In this document: piece by piece, positions 53,245 through 62,729 of the stretch
How the letters are laid out: each line of letters starts with the position of its first letter
Position numbering within the stretch: the first letter of the stretch is position 1
From: Veillonella parvula
Lineage (GTDB): Bacteria > Bacillota > Negativicutes > Veillonellales > Veillonellaceae
Assembly (NCBI RefSeq): GCF_902810435.1
Contig: NZ_LR778174.1
Span: 310,001 to 374,000, forward strand
Length of the DNA: 64,000 nt
Reading direction: 5' to 3'
Position numbers and translations under genes: made by a program
Notes under the pieces: generated by a model
The model's input: only the letters and a program-made list of their open reading frames with translations
The model's database searches: none
Told to the model about the DNA's origin: nothing

Positions 53245-54174
53245 ATGGCTAATTTCTTAAGTGCTGTTTCTGAATTTCTTTTTAAAGACGCTAATATATT
53301 AATTCAAATAAGGGACTGGTTTTTTGCACAAGCTGGAAATATTTTATTAGCACTAATTTTATTTTGGATAGGGCGATATGCTATTAAATGGGTAAAAGCT
53401 TTTGCCGTTCGCATTATGACAAAAGCTTCCTATGACTCAGCAGCGATGAGCTTTATCACTCAAATTATTAATTATGCCTTGCTAGTAGGGTTAGTATTGA
53501 TTTGCTTAAACCAAATCGGTATTCCTACAACATCCTTTATAGCTGCTTTTGGTGCTTTTGGTTTAGGTATTGGTCTCGCCTTACAGAATAACCTTTCTAA
53601 CTTAGCATCGGGTTTATTGATTCTTATCTTCAAACCTTTTAGAGCGGGTCACGTTATTCAGGTGGGTGATGTAGTCGGCAGTGTTAAATCAATCCAATTT
53701 ATGTATACAGTTATTACTACAAAAGATCAAAAGAATGTATACATACCTAACTCTCTTCTTACATCACAAGCTGTAACTAACATTGTTTATACTACAGAAC
53801 GGGTTATCCCATTTACGTTTGACATTGGTTATAATAATGATCATCATGAGGCAATAAAAATTTTAAAAAATATTTTTGCAGCAGATAAACGTGTCCTTAA
53901 TCCGAAGAATATGGAAATAGGTATTTCTGAATTTGGAGATAATTCTGTACGAATTGCTGCTTATGCTCGTGTTAAGTCGAATGATTTTCTCGATGTTCAA
54001 TATAGCATTATGTCTGATGTAAAAGATGCCTTTGATAAATATGGTATCGATATTCCATATCCTCAACGTGTAGTATATATTCAAAATGTAGATACATCGA
54101 CAGGTGAAATTAAAGGGACAAAAAAGAAAGCAACTACTACAAATGTAGCACTAGATGATAGTCTTGAAAGTTAA
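53245..54174 (+). CDS. mscS: MscS-family small-conductance mechanosensitive channel
   Basis: Membrane channel that opens on osmotic downshock. The 309-residue protein has about three membrane segments. The pore helix (FIAAFGAFGLGIGLALQNNL, near residues 96-115) is rich in Gly/Ala, as in MscS TM3. After it comes the cytoplasmic beta-domain with FRAGHVIQVGDVVGSV and IPNSLLTSQAVTN. The start is uncertain: ATG codons at 53236 and 53245 and a TTG at 53215 are in frame. I chose 53245 because GGATGG lies before it. The next gene follows at 25 bp. Confidence 0.85.
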   Translation: MANFLSAVSEFLFKDANILIQIRDWFFAQAGNILLALILFWIGRYAIKWVKAFAVRIMTKASYDSAAMSFITQIINYALLVGLVLICLNQIGIPTTSFIAAFGAFGLGIGLALQNNLSNLASGLLILIFKPFRAGHVIQVGDVVGSVKSIQFMYTVITTKDQKNVYIPNSLLTSQAVTNIVYTTERVIPFTFDIGYNNDHHEAIKILKNIFAADKRVLNPKNMEIGISEFGDNSVRIAAYARVKSNDFLDVQYSIMSDVKDAFDKYGIDIPYPQRVVYIQNVDTSTGEIKGTKKKATTTNVALDDSLES

Positions 54175-54199
54175 GATACTGGAAGGTAGAACGAGAGTG

Positions 54200-55057
54200 A
54201 TGACACTTTTAACGACGAATATTCATATGTTTTATAAGAAATTGGTATTGGCCATAACTTTTATAGGAAACATATTTATAGGTGCTAGTGTTGCTCAAGC
54301 TGCATACATTGCACCTCCTTCTACTGTTGGTGAGGCCGTAGTCCTAATTGATGCAGATACAAAAGAAATTTTATTTGCAAAGAACCCAGATAAGTGGATG
54401 CATCCAGCTAGTACTACAAAAATGGTCACCTTGTTAACTGCCTTAGAATTAAAGGGTACACAGCTTGATGAATTAGCTACTATAAGTAGCTATGCAACGA
54501 GCATGGAAGAATCAAATCTTGGGGTTCGCATAGGCGATCAGATTACATTGGAAGGTGTTCTTGAAGGTATGATGGTTGCTAGTGGTAATGATGCGGCCGT
54601 TGTAGTAGCCGAAAATGTAAGTGGTTCTGTGGATAAATTTGCTAAAGATATGACTCGCATTGCTGCAAAAGCGGGGGCAAAGAATAGTGTGTTCTTGAAT
54701 CCTCATGGATTAACACAAAAGGGTCACCATTCTACGGCTCGTGATTTAGCGATGATTGCTGCGTACGGTATGAAATACCAAATGTTCCGTGACAAGGTTG
54801 CCAATGATTACTACAAGGTGCCGTACCAAAACCGTGCACCAGAAACAATTCGTACTACAAACCACTTCATTCGCAACAAATATCCTGGTGCAAATGGCTT
54901 GAAAACAGGTTTTACAAATGCAGCAGGAGAATGTTTGATTGCGTCTGCCACACGTAAGGGCCATACTATGATTGTAGTCATGTTAAACGATGATAACCGT
55001 TGGGATGAAGCGGTGCAATTCCTTGATTATGGCTTTAAACTCCGTGGGGTAATTTAA
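54200..55057 (+). CDS. D-alanyl-D-alanine carboxypeptidase (DacA/PBP5 family)
   Basis: Serine peptidase trimming the terminal D-Ala of peptidoglycan stem peptides. The 285-residue protein has a signal-like segment (KKLVLAITFIGNIFIGASVA, cleavage near AQA), SxxK in HPASTTKMVT near residue 70, SGN in VASGNDAAV near 128 and KTG in NGLKTGFTNAAGE near 235. It lacks the C-terminal domain and amphipathic anchor of PBP5, giving a short S11 enzyme. I chose the ATG at 54200 (ATG at 54227 also possible). It follows mscS and precedes yfbR in the same direction. Confidence 0.87.
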   Translation: MTLLTTNIHMFYKKLVLAITFIGNIFIGASVAQAAYIAPPSTVGEAVVLIDADTKEILFAKNPDKWMHPASTTKMVTLLTALELKGTQLDELATISSYATSMEESNLGVRIGDQITLEGVLEGMMVASGNDAAVVVAENVSGSVDKFAKDMTRIAAKAGAKNSVFLNPHGLTQKGHHSTARDLAMIAAYGMKYQMFRDKVANDYYKVPYQNRAPETIRTTNHFIRNKYPGANGLKTGFTNAAGECLIASATRKGHTMIVVMLNDDNRWDEAVQFLDYGFKLRGVI

Positions 55058-55082
55058 GGACCTATTGTCTAATGGGGGATAT

Positions 55083-55673
55083 ATGAGTTCATTTTTTGCA
55101 TTTTTAAAACGCATGCGCTTTATCAATCGATGGAGCCTCATGCGAAATACGGAAATAGAAAATATTCAAGAACATAGCCTTGAAGTGGCTATGGTAGCCC
55201 ACAATTTGGGAGCTATAAAAAATGAATACTTCGGTGGAAATATAGATATTAATAAGGTAGCTGTCATAGCCATGTATCATGAGGTGAGTGAAATCTTTAC
55301 AGGAGATATGCCGACACCAATTAAGTATTTTGATCCAAAGTTGCGTGAACTGTATGGTGAGGTTGAAACTTTGGCGCAAGAAAAAATGCTATCAACCTTG
55401 CCAGACCGGTTACAATCTGTTTATAAGCCTATACTTGTTGATGCAGAGACTAGTCCAGAATGGCCTCTCGTTAAGGCTGCCGATACAATTTCCGCCTATA
55501 TGAAATGCGTCAAAGAGCTCAAGGCAGGAAATGATGAGTTTAAAGAGGCACATGACTCTATCTTAGACAAGTTGAAAACTCTAAATATGCCTGAGGTAGA
55601 TATGTTTATTGAAATATATATCCCTGCTCTTGGTAAAAGCTTGGATGAGTTGAACTATTACGAAATTAAATAA
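55083..55673 (+). CDS. yfbR: 5'-deoxynucleotidase, YfbR-like HD-domain protein
   Basis: Dephosphorylates dNMPs to deoxyribonucleosides in E. coli. The 196-residue protein has the family's start FFAFLKRMRFINRWSLMRN, NIQEHSLEVAMVAH near residue 27, the HD-type metal site in MYHEVSEIFTGDMPTPIKY near 66 and VKAADTISAYMKC near 132. YfbR is 199 residues, so the length fits. I chose the ATG at 55083, following GGGGGAT. A terminator follows it. It is probably co-transcribed with the carboxypeptidase gene, 25 bp upstream. Confidence 0.88.
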   Translation: MSSFFAFLKRMRFINRWSLMRNTEIENIQEHSLEVAMVAHNLGAIKNEYFGGNIDINKVAVIAMYHEVSEIFTGDMPTPIKYFDPKLRELYGEVETLAQEKMLSTLPDRLQSVYKPILVDAETSPEWPLVKAADTISAYMKCVKELKAGNDEFKEAHDSILDKLKTLNMPEVDMFIEIYIPALGKSLDELNYYEIK

Positions 55674-55680
55674 CTACTAA

Positions 55681-55706
55681 AAGAGACGACCAGAGGTCGT
55701 CTTTTT
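55681..55706 (+). terminator. Terminator after yfbR
   Basis: GAGACGACC, loop AGA, GGTCGTCTTTTT. Strong stem with a T-run. Confidence 0.82.
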
Positions 55707-55820
55707 CAGTTTTATGTAATTATAGATTCTTCTACTTATGTGCCTATTAGTAACAGTTTGCTTATGTGAGTATTAATGACAATCTCTTTGTGTGATCATT
55801 AGCAGCATATCGTGTAATAA

Positions 55821-56705
55821 TTATAGTTTATTTTTTCTATCTATAATCTCTTGATTTCTCATTAGTATTTTTTTACCTCGCCACGAGAAGGCTCGATGAC
55901 CGTATTTTGCTTTGAATTCTTTGTTCGTTAGTGTTTCTAGTTCGTCTATATTGATATACGGTTCTATCTGTTGGAATTCTGGGATGGGCGTAGTTGGAAT
56001 ATCTTTGTTGTGAGGACACACCTCTTGGCACACATCACAACCAAATACGAGTGGTGTTTTAGCGAGAATCTGTTCCTCTTCATCGGTAAGTTCTCCTTTT
56101 TTCTGAGTTAAGTAGCTTTTACAGGTCGCGAATTTAAATTCGTCATGGCCCAAACATTGGCCTAAGCATGCTGTAATACAACGATTACATCCTATACAGG
56201 ACTGCTCAAGAGGGGCATTTGGTTTGAGTTCTAGTGTTGTTAAAATCGTACCAATAACGACATAAGAACCCCATTTAGGGCTGATAAAACAGTTGTTCTT
56301 TCCGTAAAAGCCGAGACCTGCTAAGTAGGCCATGTACCGATCTGCTAAAGGAGAGGTGTCGCAATGAATGGAGAACTGAGCTGAGTCATCAATTATTTGT
56401 AATCTTTCAATAAGACGTTCTAAATATTCATTAATGACCAGGTGATAATCTGTTGACCATGTATAGCGAGATAGATTGGCATGGCCTTTGTGTTGTACAT
56501 GGTACGGGAATAGACAAACGATGGCACTTTTGGGCATAAACTGAGTCGTTCCTAGTAGTCTTGCTTCCACATTTGCCGTAGTAAAGGGGCATGGGTTGCT
56601 TTCAAATAAAATAGTTTTGGCCTGTTCAGGTAGGGGCCATGAGGCAATTCCAAATTCATAAATATGTAATTCTTTGCAAATTTCCTGTAAATTTATATCT
56701 TTCAT
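55821..56705 (-). CDS. queG: Epoxyqueuosine reductase (QueG-like)
   Basis: Cobalamin- and Fe-S-dependent reduction of epoxyqueuosine to queuosine in tRNA, the last step of that pathway. The 294-residue protein has CDTSPLADRYMAYLAGLGFYGKN-like signature pieces around residue 110 and two [4Fe-4S] motifs, CIGCNRCITAC near 170 and CDVCQEVCPHN near 223. It ends with HRAFSWRGKKILMRN, the QueG family ending. It lacks the HEAT-repeat extension of some homologues. No other queuosine genes are nearby. It is divergent from the molybdenum hydroxylase operon. Confidence 0.85.
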   Translation of the reverse strand: MKDINLQEICKELHIYEFGIASWPLPEQAKTILFESNPCPFTTANVEARLLGTTQFMPKSAIVCLFPYHVQHKGHANLSRYTWSTDYHLVINEYLERLIERLQIIDDSAQFSIHCDTSPLADRYMAYLAGLGFYGKNNCFISPKWGSYVVIGTILTTLELKPNAPLEQSCIGCNRCITACLGQCLGHDEFKFATCKSYLTQKKGELTDEEEQILAKTPLVFGCDVCQEVCPHNKDIPTTPIPEFQQIEPYINIDELETLTNKEFKAKYGHRAFSWRGKKILMRNQEIIDRKNKL

Positions 56706-56859
56706 CGTAGATTTAGTGGTAAATAATTGGTAAAATAAAAGTATAAGAAATGCACGAGATTCTATAGTTTTTGTTAAGTTTGTAGTTTGGTGAGAACTGT
56801 ATTTTTATAGTTAGCACCGTAATTCTGTTAGTATTAGTATACCATTGAGAGGACAGATT

Positions 56860-57642
56860 ATGTTAGCATTTATGAAAGTATTACAACCGAAGACGGTGGA
56901 AGAGGCTTATGAATTAGCCACAAAGAACAAAACTGCTCCTATGCTAGCAGGCGGCTGTTGGCTGCGTCTAGGACGACGAACTTGGCCATCAGTGATTGAT
57001 ATGGCGAGTCTTGATTTGCGTTATGTTCGTGAAGAAGATAAGGAGTTTGTAATTGGCGCTATGGCGACACAAGGAGATGTGGAACGCTTTGAGCCTTTAC
57101 AACAATTCTGCGGCGGTGCCGTAGTTAAAGGCGTTAAGGAGATTCTTGGCGTTCAATTTAGAAATACTGCTACCATGGGCGGTTCTGTAGCAAGTAAGTT
57201 TGGCTTCTCTGATATCATCCCTGCGCTATTGGCAGTGCATGCAGACATCGTTACCTTTAAAGGCGGTCGTATGTCCATGCAAGATTATATGACATATAGA
57301 GAACGTGATATTCTCGTGGAAATTCGCATCCCTAAAGTAGATGTGCCTGTATCTGTTGAAGCCCTTCGCATCTCTCGTGGTGATTTCCCGTTATTGACAG
57401 GTGCTCTTCGCCATGATGAAAAAGGGGTTGAATTGTATATCGGTACAAGACCTGGTGTACCTCAATTAGCTGTTAAAGCAAGTGCTTTGCTTTCAGAAAA
57501 AGGATTATCTGCCGCAAAAGAGGCAGGTCAATTGGCATCTGAAGAACTAGTGTATCAATCTAACTCTCATGCGTCCAAAGAATATCGCATGGAAATGGTA
57601 AAAGCAATGGTTCAACGCTTAGCTAAGGAGGTGGCACAATAA
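56860..57642 (+). CDS. Molybdenum hydroxylase FAD-binding subunit
   Basis: Electron-transfer subunit of a xanthine dehydrogenase-type enzyme. The 260-residue protein has the FAD-domain motif MLAGGCWLRLG near residue 28 (equivalent to the usual AGGTDL/AGGTWL) and FRNTATMGGSVASKFGFSD near 100, which contacts FAD. ATTLAD-like residues are replaced by IGAMATQGDVE. I chose the ATG at 56860, preceded by GAGGACAG. Its stop overlaps the next start by one base. First gene of an eight-gene operon. Confidence 0.87.
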   Translation: MLAFMKVLQPKTVEEAYELATKNKTAPMLAGGCWLRLGRRTWPSVIDMASLDLRYVREEDKEFVIGAMATQGDVERFEPLQQFCGGAVVKGVKEILGVQFRNTATMGGSVASKFGFSDIIPALLAVHADIVTFKGGRMSMQDYMTYRERDILVEIRIPKVDVPVSVEALRISRGDFPLLTGALRHDEKGVELYIGTRPGVPQLAVKASALLSEKGLSAAKEAGQLASEELVYQSNSHASKEYRMEMVKAMVQRLAKEVAQ

Positions 57643-58094
57643 TGGAACTCGTACTTAATATTAATAACAAAAATGTAACTGTTAATGTGCCAACTGATGA
57701 GATGTTGCTAGATACATTGCGTAATCTTGGCTATTACAGTGTGCGCTGTGGCTGTGATACTACAAACTGTGGCCTTTGCACTGTATGGGTGGATGACGAA
57801 ATTATTTTGTCCTGTGCATACCCTACATTTCGTGCGCCAGGTCATAAAATTACTACATTAGAAGGCTTACAAGAGGAAGCTGAATTATTAGCGGCTTGTA
57901 TCGCAAGTGAAGGCGCAGATCAGTGTGGTTTTTGTACAACTGGCATGATGATGAGTGCTATTAATTTGAAACGCAAAAATCCAAAGGCTAGCGATGATGA
58001 GATTCGCGAATACCTCATAGGTAACTTATGTCGCTGTACTGGTTATGAATCACAACTTCGAGGAGTTCGTAAATTCTTAGAAGGAGGCCTATAA
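57642..58094 (+). CDS. Molybdenum hydroxylase [2Fe-2S] subunit
   Basis: The 150-residue protein carries two [2Fe-2S] clusters that pass electrons between the molybdenum site and FAD. The plant-ferredoxin-type motif is CGCDTTNCGLCTVW with a fourth Cys in ILSCAYPT. The second cluster has CGFCTTGMMM near residue 101 and CRCTGYESQ near 132. The ATG overlaps the upstream stop (TAATGG), and its own stop region overlaps the large-subunit start. Typical length for this subunit. Confidence 0.92.
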   Translation: MELVLNINNKNVTVNVPTDEMLLDTLRNLGYYSVRCGCDTTNCGLCTVWVDDEIILSCAYPTFRAPGHKITTLEGLQEEAELLAACIASEGADQCGFCTTGMMMSAINLKRKNPKASDDEIREYLIGNLCRCTGYESQLRGVRKFLEGGL

Positions 58095-60391
58095 TGATGA
58101 ACAAGCATATTGGTAAGTCCTATGACAAAGTTGACTCCAAAGGTATTTTGTCTGGTAAACCGTCTTATACTGGTGATTTTGTTCCCAAAGATGCGCTCGT
58201 TATTAAGGCTCTTCGTAGCCCTCATGCTCAGGCGCGCATCAAATCTATTGATACATCTAAAGCCAAATTGATCCCTGGCGTAGAAGCTATTTTTACTTAT
58301 GAAGATGTGTCTAATACGCGATTCACATTAGCAGGTCAAACATATCCAGAGCCATCCGCTTATGATGCGCTTATTTTGGACCCTGTAGTTCGCTATGTTG
58401 GAGACGAAGTAGCTCTCATTGTAGCAAAAGATGAGGCTACAGCGCTCAAAGCAATGCCGCTTATCAAGGTTGAATACGAAGTACAGAAACCTGTACTTGA
58501 TATGCATACTGCTATCGACCATGAAACTATAGTACATCCTGAAGATGATATTCACAATAATATCCCTGTAGGACAAGATTACAAACGCAATATTTGCGTA
58601 TCCTATCACAAACGGGTAGGAGATGTGGAAGCAGAACTTGCTAAATGTGATTACGTGGCAGAAGGTACATACTTTGACCAGGCCACACGCCAAACAGCGA
58701 TGGAACCATTCCAAAGCTTTGGATACATAGATGCGCTAGGTCGTGTAGTTATCGTATCCTCTACGCAAATCGTATTCCATGTACGCCGTCACATCGCTCG
58801 TGCACTCGGTATTCCGGCCACAAAAGTCCGTGTTATTAAACCTCGTATCGGCGGCGGTTTCGGCTCTAAACAAACGGCTTGTACAGAAATTATGACGGCC
58901 TTTGTAGCGTGGACATTGAAAAAACCTTGTTATCTCTTATACGATCGTACAGAAGCACAAACTTGCTCTACTACACGTCATGCTCGTGAATGGAAAATCC
59001 GTGTAGGTGCTACAAAAGATGGCATTATTAAAGTTATTGATATGGACTCCATTACAGCCGCTGGTGCACATGCAACTCATTGCTTCACTACTACAACGGC
59101 TGGCGAACATAAATCTGTACCTTTATACAACAAAGCGACTGCTGTTCATTATGGTACAGAAGGTGTGTATACTAATCAAACTCCGGGTGGTGCTTTCCGT
59201 GGGTATGGTGCAACAGAAGCATTGTGGCCATTAGAATGTGCAGTAAACCAGCTAGCTGATAAGATGGGGATTGATCCAGCTGAATTACGTCAGAAGAACT
59301 TAATAGCGGAAGGTGAACAAAGCTTAGTATATGCTCCAGATGAATATCTTGATTCTGGTCTTTTCCAAGATACCGTAAATCGCGTAAAGGAAATGGCTCG
59401 TTGGGATGAACGCCCTCATTCTTGGGATATCGATGAGCGCTATCGCGGTGGACTTGGCATGGCTTTAGCATTACAAGGCTCTGGTGTCGCAAATATCGAT
59501 GTGGCATCTGTTGAAATTCGCCTTGGTGACGATGGTAATTATACATTGTATACTGGGTCTTCTGATATGGGCATGGGGTCTAATACCGTATTGACTCAAA
59601 TGGCCTGTGAAGTAATCGGCTGTCCTATGGAATATATGACTGTTATTGAATCAGATACAGATATCGTACCATTCGATCCAGGGTCTTACGCATCTAGTAC
59701 AACCTATGTAACAGGTACTGCTTCTAAGATGGCAGCAGAAGAATTGCGCACTAAGATTATTGCTAAATTTGCTCAATTCTTTGAAACCGACGTTGAAAAC
59801 GTTGACTTTGACGGCGTTGTAGCTACCACAAAAGATGGTGCTAAAACAATGGATATTCATCAATTGGCACCAAAATTATTAGTTGGTGTTAATGCGGAGC
59901 AATTGTCTGGTTTTGCTACATGGGGTAGTCATACATCCCCACCTCCATTTATGGCATCTATTGCTGAGGTGAAGGTAGATAAACAAACAGGTAAGGTTAT
60001 TCCTCTTCATTTCTATTCTTGTGTTGATTGCGGTACTGTTATCAACCCTAAATTGGCTCGCGTTCAAGTTGAGGGTGGTGTGGTACAAGCTATCGGCATG
60101 GCTTTATATGAAGATGTACGCTATTCTAACAATGGTCGCTTGGAAACAAACAATCTTATGACTTATAAAATCCCAACCCGTCAGGATATTGGTGAATTAC
60201 ATACAGACTTTGTAGAATCTTACGAGCCTACAGGTGGCTTCGGAGCTAAATCTATTGGTGAGGTTGTCATCAATACGGGGTGCCCTGCTATCCAACATGC
60301 CATTAAAAATGCAGTTGGCGCGGATATTCGTACATTACCTATGACACCTGAGAAGGTATTTATGGCTATGGACGAGAAATATAAAGTATAG
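58094..60391 (+). CDS. Molybdenum hydroxylase large, molybdopterin-binding subunit
   Basis: Catalytic subunit of 765 residues of the xanthine oxidase family. It has the hammerhead domain (FTLAGQTYPEPSAYD region), molybdopterin motifs RIGGGFGSKQT near residue 255 and GGAFRGYGATEA near 365, and the catalytic Glu in TGGFGAKSIGEVV near 720. No Sec (UGA) codon is used; selenium, if present, would be a labile ligand of molybdenum. Together with yqeB, yqeC and mocA downstream, this points to a selenium-dependent xanthine or purine hydroxylase. Substrate inferred from Veillonella physiology, not from residues. Confidence 0.88.
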   Translation: MMNKHIGKSYDKVDSKGILSGKPSYTGDFVPKDALVIKALRSPHAQARIKSIDTSKAKLIPGVEAIFTYEDVSNTRFTLAGQTYPEPSAYDALILDPVVRYVGDEVALIVAKDEATALKAMPLIKVEYEVQKPVLDMHTAIDHETIVHPEDDIHNNIPVGQDYKRNICVSYHKRVGDVEAELAKCDYVAEGTYFDQATRQTAMEPFQSFGYIDALGRVVIVSSTQIVFHVRRHIARALGIPATKVRVIKPRIGGGFGSKQTACTEIMTAFVAWTLKKPCYLLYDRTEAQTCSTTRHAREWKIRVGATKDGIIKVIDMDSITAAGAHATHCFTTTTAGEHKSVPLYNKATAVHYGTEGVYTNQTPGGAFRGYGATEALWPLECAVNQLADKMGIDPAELRQKNLIAEGEQSLVYAPDEYLDSGLFQDTVNRVKEMARWDERPHSWDIDERYRGGLGMALALQGSGVANIDVASVEIRLGDDGNYTLYTGSSDMGMGSNTVLTQMACEVIGCPMEYMTVIESDTDIVPFDPGSYASSTTYVTGTASKMAAEELRTKIIAKFAQFFETDVENVDFDGVVATTKDGAKTMDIHQLAPKLLVGVNAEQLSGFATWGSHTSPPPFMASIAEVKVDKQTGKVIPLHFYSCVDCGTVINPKLARVQVEGGVVQAIGMALYEDVRYSNNGRLETNNLMTYKIPTRQDIGELHTDFVESYEPTGGFGAKSIGEVVINTGCPAIQHAIKNAVGADIRTLPMTPEKVFMAMDEKYKV

Positions 60392-60432
60392 AGATTTCTA
60401 GTTCTTTTTACTTTCTAAGGAGGCCTGGTTCT

Positions 60433-61191
60433 ATGACATCACAAACATCCTATTGGAATCGATTGATTCAGCCGGGAATTGTTGCCCTTGTTGGGGCAGG
60501 CGGTAAAACGACTGTGCTTTCAAAACTAGTAGAATATGGACGGCTGAAAGGTCAGCCCATCGTAGTTACGACTACGACTCGACTTTATGAGTCTCAGGTG
60601 GCTCATTATGAACCGATTTATACTCGTAATATTAATGAAGCTGATGAGTATTGTACTGACCGACTTTTACGTGGCTATTGTGGTGCGTGGTTCGCTGGAA
60701 TTACAGGAACAAAAGTAGACTCTTTAGATTGTGATCTCATCGATGGTTTATCCAAGTTACATCCCAATTGGCAAATTGTTGTAGAAGCAGATGGGGCGAA
60801 GGAAAAATGGCTCAAGGCACCTAAGATGACCGAACCTGTCATTCCATCTCTTACAAAGACTACGATTGGCCTCGTGAATCTACAAATGCTAGGGGCCCCA
60901 TTAGATGATGAGCACGTACATAATATCGAGCTCGTTCAAGATATCGTAAAGCGCGATATGGGGGCTATTGTAACTCCGCGTATGTTGGCTGATCTTGTTT
61001 TGCATAGGCAAGGTCTATTCCAATACAGTAAAGGTAAGAAAATACTATTCTGTACTGGTTATGAAACAGTACAACATCGCATTATCGATGATTTTATTGA
61101 TCATATTGTTGATAGCGATATTTCGGCTATCATTTTGGCTGATGGATACAAAGCAAGTTGTGAAATCCGTCGCATTATTCAATGTCGGTAG
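60433..61191 (+). CDS. yqeC: Selenium-dependent molybdenum hydroxylase accessory protein YqeC
   Basis: The 252-residue protein has the P-loop-like VALVGAGGKTTVLSKL near residue 17, TTTTRLYES, and VEADGAKEKWLKAP near 117, the YqeC family signature. YqeC is a comparative-genomics marker for organisms with a labile selenium cofactor in molybdenum hydroxylases. Its reaction is not established. AAGGAGGCC precedes the ATG at 60433. The mocA-like gene starts 6 bp after its stop. Confidence 0.9.
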   Translation: MTSQTSYWNRLIQPGIVALVGAGGKTTVLSKLVEYGRLKGQPIVVTTTTRLYESQVAHYEPIYTRNINEADEYCTDRLLRGYCGAWFAGITGTKVDSLDCDLIDGLSKLHPNWQIVVEADGAKEKWLKAPKMTEPVIPSLTKTTIGLVNLQMLGAPLDDEHVHNIELVQDIVKRDMGAIVTPRMLADLVLHRQGLFQYSKGKKILFCTGYETVQHRIIDDFIDHIVDSDISAIILADGYKASCEIRRIIQCR

Positions 61192-61197
61192 GTACTC

Positions 61198-61920
61198 ATG
61201 ACTAATGTGAAAGCAAATTGTGATACCGCTTTTAGTCCCATGAGAGACCCCATAGACCGTCGTCCTTTGCATATTGGCATTGTCCTCCTTGTGGGAGGGC
61301 AATCCAAGCGTATGGGATGTAATAAGCAGCTCTTACCCTGGCGTGGCAAGACTGTTCTAGATGCGGTCTGTGGGGCTCTTCAAGGTGGATGGGGTGGACA
61401 GGTAGCTTCTACTATGTCCTGTAAGCTACCTTTTGTGGCAGTTACTGGTGATGATCATGAGAAACTAGAACCTATTGTCACAAACTATGGTTTTGAAGCC
61501 ATTCGAAATGACCATCCTGAACTGGGGCAAGGAGTATCCATAGCGATGGGAGTACGTCATTTGATGAATACGTCATCCATACCGCTAGACGGTATTCTCT
61601 GTTCAGTAGGAGATCAACCACTTCTGACGAGTGCTGTTGTACACGAGGTCATTCGTGCGTTTAATGAAAACTTTCATCCGAAAGCTATCGTCGTTCCACA
61701 TTATGGGGCAAATTATCAATCGGGAAATCCCGTTCTCTTTGGTTCTCATTGGTTTGATTATTTACAACAGATTCAAGGGGATCAAGGGGGTAAGACCATT
61801 ATTCATGGTGATGGTAAAGCCCATGTCGTGAAATTATGGATTAGTGATGATATTGGCGACGATATCGATACACCCGATGATTTTGAGCGTTTGAAACATC
61901 GTGAAAGTGAGGCATTATGA
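61198..61920 (+). CDS. mocA: MocA-like molybdenum cofactor nucleotidyltransferase
   Basis: Probable CTP:molybdopterin cytidylyltransferase that converts Mo-molybdopterin to the cytosine dinucleotide form used by xanthine dehydrogenase-family enzymes. The 240-residue protein has the nucleotide-binding VLLVGGQSKRMGCNKQLLPW near residue 30, GQGVSIAMG near 100, CSVGDQPLL near 124 and an SGNPVLF motif near 178. About 26 extra residues precede the usual start. It overlaps yqeB by four bases. Confidence 0.83.
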   Translation: MTNVKANCDTAFSPMRDPIDRRPLHIGIVLLVGGQSKRMGCNKQLLPWRGKTVLDAVCGALQGGWGGQVASTMSCKLPFVAVTGDDHEKLEPIVTNYGFEAIRNDHPELGQGVSIAMGVRHLMNTSSIPLDGILCSVGDQPLLTSAVVHEVIRAFNENFHPKAIVVPHYGANYQSGNPVLFGSHWFDYLQQIQGDQGGKTIIHGDGKAHVVKLWISDDIGDDIDTPDDFERLKHRESEAL

Positions 61921-62729
61921 AACCATTGGTACTCATGCGTGGAGGCGGAGACATCGCTTCCGGCGCTGTATATAGATTGAGACGGGCGGGCTATCCCGTT
62001 GTAATTAGTGAAATAGCGATTCCTACCATGATTCGCCGCGAAGTATGTTACGGTAATGCGGTTCATCGTGGAGAAATGATTTTGGAACGTTTTGTTGCTC
62101 GTCATGTGTCTCTTGGTGAAGTGAAGGATACATTGGCACAGGAAATCATCCCCGTTGTCACTAGCTCATATGAGGAATTATTGGACACTTTAAAACCAGA
62201 GATTGTAGTCGATGCTATTTTAAGTAAAAAGAATCTTGGTACAAAACGGGATGATGCAGAGCTCGTTATCGGTGTGGGCCCTGGATTTACTGCTGGAGAA
62301 GATGTAGATGTGGTCATTGAAACGATGCGTGGTCATTCATTAGGTCGCTGTATCTATGATGGACCAGCTCAACCTAATACAGGTATCCCTGGAAATGTAG
62401 GTGGCTACACTCATGAGCGCGTTATTCATTCTCCAAAGGCTGGACTATTTACAGCAAAACGTCATATTGGGGATTCTGTACAAGCTAATGAAGTAATTGG
62501 TTATGTTGATGAAGAACCAGTAAGAGCAAAAATTACAGGTATTCTACGAGGCATTTTAAAAAGTGGGCTTATCGTATCAGATCATTTTAAGTTGGCTGAT
62601 GTGGATGCTCGTTGTGAAGAGTCTCATTGCTATAGTATTTCAGATAAATCCCTTGCTGTCGGTGGAGGTGTATTAGAGGCTGTTACCGCTTGGGATTATG
62701 AAAGGAATCTAGATGGAAACAATTTATGA
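61917..62729 (+). CDS. yqeB: Selenium-dependent molybdenum hydroxylase accessory protein YqeB
   Basis: The 270-residue protein begins VLMRGGGDIASGAVYRLRRAG, the signature of the EF2563/YqeB family. This is found with yqeC and SelD in genomes having selenium-dependent molybdenum hydroxylases. Further matches are VVDAILSKKNLGT near residue 97 and IGVGPGFTAG near 117. It overlaps mocA (ATGA) and the next gene by 17 bases. Its biochemical role is not known. No selD gene is in this window. Confidence 0.9.
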   Translation: MKPLVLMRGGGDIASGAVYRLRRAGYPVVISEIAIPTMIRREVCYGNAVHRGEMILERFVARHVSLGEVKDTLAQEIIPVVTSSYEELLDTLKPEIVVDAILSKKNLGTKRDDAELVIGVGPGFTAGEDVDVVIETMRGHSLGRCIYDGPAQPNTGIPGNVGGYTHERVIHSPKAGLFTAKRHIGDSVQANEVIGYVDEEPVRAKITGILRGILKSGLIVSDHFKLADVDARCEESHCYSISDKSLAVGGGVLEAVTAWDYERNLDGNNL